A stretch of DNA of 14,288 nt from contig JAQVLS010000018.1 in the NCBI GenBank assembly GCA_028704035.1, positions 1 through 14,288 on the forward strand, read 5' to 3'. This DNA is from Desulfotomaculaceae bacterium (GTDB lineage Bacteria; Bacillota; Desulfotomaculia; Desulfotomaculales; Pelotomaculaceae). Numbering within the stretch: position 1 is the first letter of the stretch; each line of letters starts with the position of its first letter. Below are positions 12,675 to 14,288 of the stretch, piece after piece. The position numbers and the translations under genes were made by a program. A model generated the notes under the pieces. That model was given only the letters and a program-made list of their open reading frames with translations. It was not told where the DNA came from and did no database searches.

Positions 12675-12713
12675 GAGCAATAATGCGATTAATTATAAGG
12701 AGGGGTTTATAAA

Positions 12714-14267
12714 ATGTTTTGTTTTCAATGTGAACAGACTGCGGGCGGCAAAGGCTGCACCAAGGTCGGCGTGTGCGGCAAACAGCCGGATATAGCCGAC
12801 AAGCAGGACGAGCTGACCTGCGCCATGGTCGGGCTGGCCCGGGCCGCACAGGGCAAGGCCCCCGGCGGGGAAGCAGACGCGCTGATGATGCAGGGACTTT
12901 TTGCCACAATCACCAACGTTAACTTCGACGGTGGACGTATTGACGAATTGAAAAACCTGATACAGGCTGAAAAAGAAAAATTGGGAGGCGCGGCCGCCCT
13001 TGATCCTGCAACTCTCTGGCATGGCGATCCCGATATGGTTTCCCTGCGCTCTACCTTGCTTTTCGGCTTGCGCGGCATGGCAGCTTACGCGTGGCACGCT
13101 CTTCTGCTGGGAAAAAAAGATAAGGAAGTGACCGCATGGCTCTACAAGGGTATGCGCGCCATTGGTGAGGAGCATACTGTCGAGGAGTGGCTGGACCTGC
13201 TCATGGAATTTGGGCAAGCCAACCTCAAGTGCATGGCCCTGCTGGACGAGGCCAACACTGCCGCTTACGGCCAGCCCGTGCCGGTAAAAGTCCCCATGAC
13301 CGTTGAAAAAGGGCCTTTTATCGTGATCACCGGCCACGACCTGTATGACTTAAAGCAACTGCTCGAACAAACTGAAGGCAAAGAGATAAACATTTACACC
13401 CATGGTGAAATGCTGCCTGCCCACGCTTACCCGGAACTAAAAAAACACCCGCATTTAAAAGGAAATTTCGGCACTGCCTGGCAGAACCAGCACAAGGAAT
13501 TTGACGGCATACCAGCTCCCATTCTATATACAACTAACTGCTTGATGCCTCCCCGGCCTTCCTATGCGGACAGGATCTTTACCACCGACGTCGTCGGTTA
13601 TCCGGGTCTCAAACATATTGAGGGAATTAACGGGGTGAAAGACTTCACACCTGTAATAGATATGGCCTTAGAGCTCGGCGGCTGGGCTGAGGACAGGAAA
13701 ATAACCGGCATTAACGGCGGCTCGGAAGTTATGACAGGCTTCGCCCGCGGCACCGTGCTGGGCGTCGCCGACAAGGTCATAGAGGCAGTCAAAGCCGGCT
13801 CGATCAAACACTTCTTCCTGGTAGGCGGCTGTGACGGCGCCAGGGCCGGCAGAAACTACTACACCGAGTTTGTGCAGAAAGCGCCGCAAGACACGGTGAT
13901 CCTGACCTTGGCCTGCGGCAAGTACCGCTTTAACGACCTGGACATCGGTGAAATTGGCGGCCTGCCGCGCCTCATGGACATGGGACAGTGCAACGACGCC
14001 TATTCCGCCATCCAGGTAGCTGTAGCCCTGGCTGACGCCTTTAAGTGCGGGGTGAACGATCTGCCCCTGACACTCAATCTCTCGTGGTATGAGCAGAAAG
14101 CCGTGTGCATCCTGCTGACTCTGCTGTCGCTGGGCATCAAGAACATCTACCTGGGTCCCACACTGCCCGCCTTCATCTCACCGAACGTGCTGAACGTCCT
14201 AGTCGAAAAGTTCAACATCAAGCCGATCAGTACCCCGGAGGCTGACCTGAAGGCAATCCTGGGATAG
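12714..14267 (+). CDS. hcp: Hydroxylamine reductase / hybrid-cluster protein, class I (517 aa)
   Basis: Hcp is a cytosolic iron-sulfur protein that reduces hydroxylamine to ammonia in vitro and nitric oxide to N2O in E. coli, and is tied to nitrosative stress. The N-terminal cluster motif C3-x2-C6-x8-C15-x5-C21 has the spacing of class I proteins from strict anaerobes such as Desulfovibrio. By alignment with that protein's ligands from memory, all hybrid-cluster residues appear present: H208, E232, C276, C373 (GGCDGAR), C401 (ACGKYRFN), C426 (GQCNDAYSA), E460 and K462 (WYEQK). Length is slightly under the Desulfovibrio protein. ATG 12714 follows AAGGAGGGG by about eight bases. The gene follows the ferredoxin-like gene in the same direction with its own promoter and a possible structured leader. 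No Hcr reductase is seen, so the ferredoxin-like protein is the likely electron donor (inference). Confidence 0.97.
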   Translation: MFCFQCEQTAGGKGCTKVGVCGKQPDIADKQDELTCAMVGLARAAQGKAPGGEADALMMQGLFATITNVNFDGGRIDELKNLIQAEKEKLGGAAALDPATLWHGDPDMVSLRSTLLFGLRGMAAYAWHALLLGKKDKEVTAWLYKGMRAIGEEHTVEEWLDLLMEFGQANLKCMALLDEANTAAYGQPVPVKVPMTVEKGPFIVITGHDLYDLKQLLEQTEGKEINIYTHGEMLPAHAYPELKKHPHLKGNFGTAWQNQHKEFDGIPAPILYTTNCLMPPRPSYADRIFTTDVVGYPGLKHIEGINGVKDFTPVIDMALELGGWAEDRKITGINGGSEVMTGFARGTVLGVADKVIEAVKAGSIKHFFLVGGCDGARAGRNYYTEFVQKAPQDTVILTLACGKYRFNDLDIGEIGGLPRLMDMGQCNDAYSAIQVAVALADAFKCGVNDLPLTLNLSWYEQKAVCILLTLLSLGIKNIYLGPTLPAFISPNVLNVLVEKFNIKPISTPEADLKAILG

Positions 14268-14288
14268 TAGGCTCAGCAACAAGAGAAC

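Noticed and set aside
12693..13337. A 214-codon minus-strand open frame across the start of hcp
   Set aside because: It is antisense to the cluster-binding part of hcp, whose residues are all conserved; no start signal or recognisable family.

Overview
The window is a chromosomal segment of an anaerobic, endospore-forming Firmicute; gene content and style suggest a Peptococcaceae/Desulfotomaculum-Pelotomaculum type, but this is inference. BofA and Gin homologues point to endospore formation. A class I hybrid-cluster protein points to anaerobic life, and the long SRP RNA with an Alu domain is the Gram-positive form. I see no phage, insertion sequence or CRISPR array.

From 31 to 8769 almost everything is on the minus strand and follows the order of the Bacillus subtilis near-origin region. 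In transcription order it reads tRNA-Ser(GGA) - SRP RNA - terminator - dnaX - ebfC (yaaK) - recR - bofA - gin (csfB) - Orn/Lys/Arg decarboxylase (yaaO type) - tmk - holB - ricT (yaaT) - yabA. Several genes that B. subtilis carries here (yaaL, xpaC, yaaN, darA/yaaQ, yaaR and the rrn operon between bofA and csfB) are absent. One small plus-strand gene for a possible HTH protein (4507-4764) is inserted and overlaps gin tail to tail. The block combines DNA polymerase III clamp-loader parts (DnaX, delta prime), replication-initiation control (YabA), dTMP supply (Tmk), recombination (RecR), protein targeting (SRP RNA) and sporulation control (BofA, Gin, RicT).

From 8893 to 10804 (minus) there is a CshA-like DEAD-box RNA helicase, preceded by a small helical protein that resembles a histidine-kinase dimerisation segment without a phosphoacceptor. 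Promoter-like sequences for the helicase lie in the 3' end of that small gene and just after it.

From 10944 to 14267 lies a nitrosative-stress module: a Crp/Fnr-family regulator (minus), a divergent two-cluster ferredoxin-like protein, and class I hydroxylamine reductase / hybrid-cluster protein (hcp). The divergent intergenic region holds a perfect 16-bp palindrome (11658-11673) and a second inverted repeat (11702-11715). They are placed so that one regulator could repress itself and activate the ferredoxin gene. hcp has its own promoter and a leader that may fold.

The observations most worth a second look are the divergent operator arrangement; a slippery A AAA AAG heptamer in dnaX followed by a -1 frame stop; the loss of one zinc cysteine in YabA; the tight tRNA-Ser/SRP RNA dicistron; the folded hcp leader; and a partial REP-like palindrome at the left edge. 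Most of the rest is ordinary core genome.
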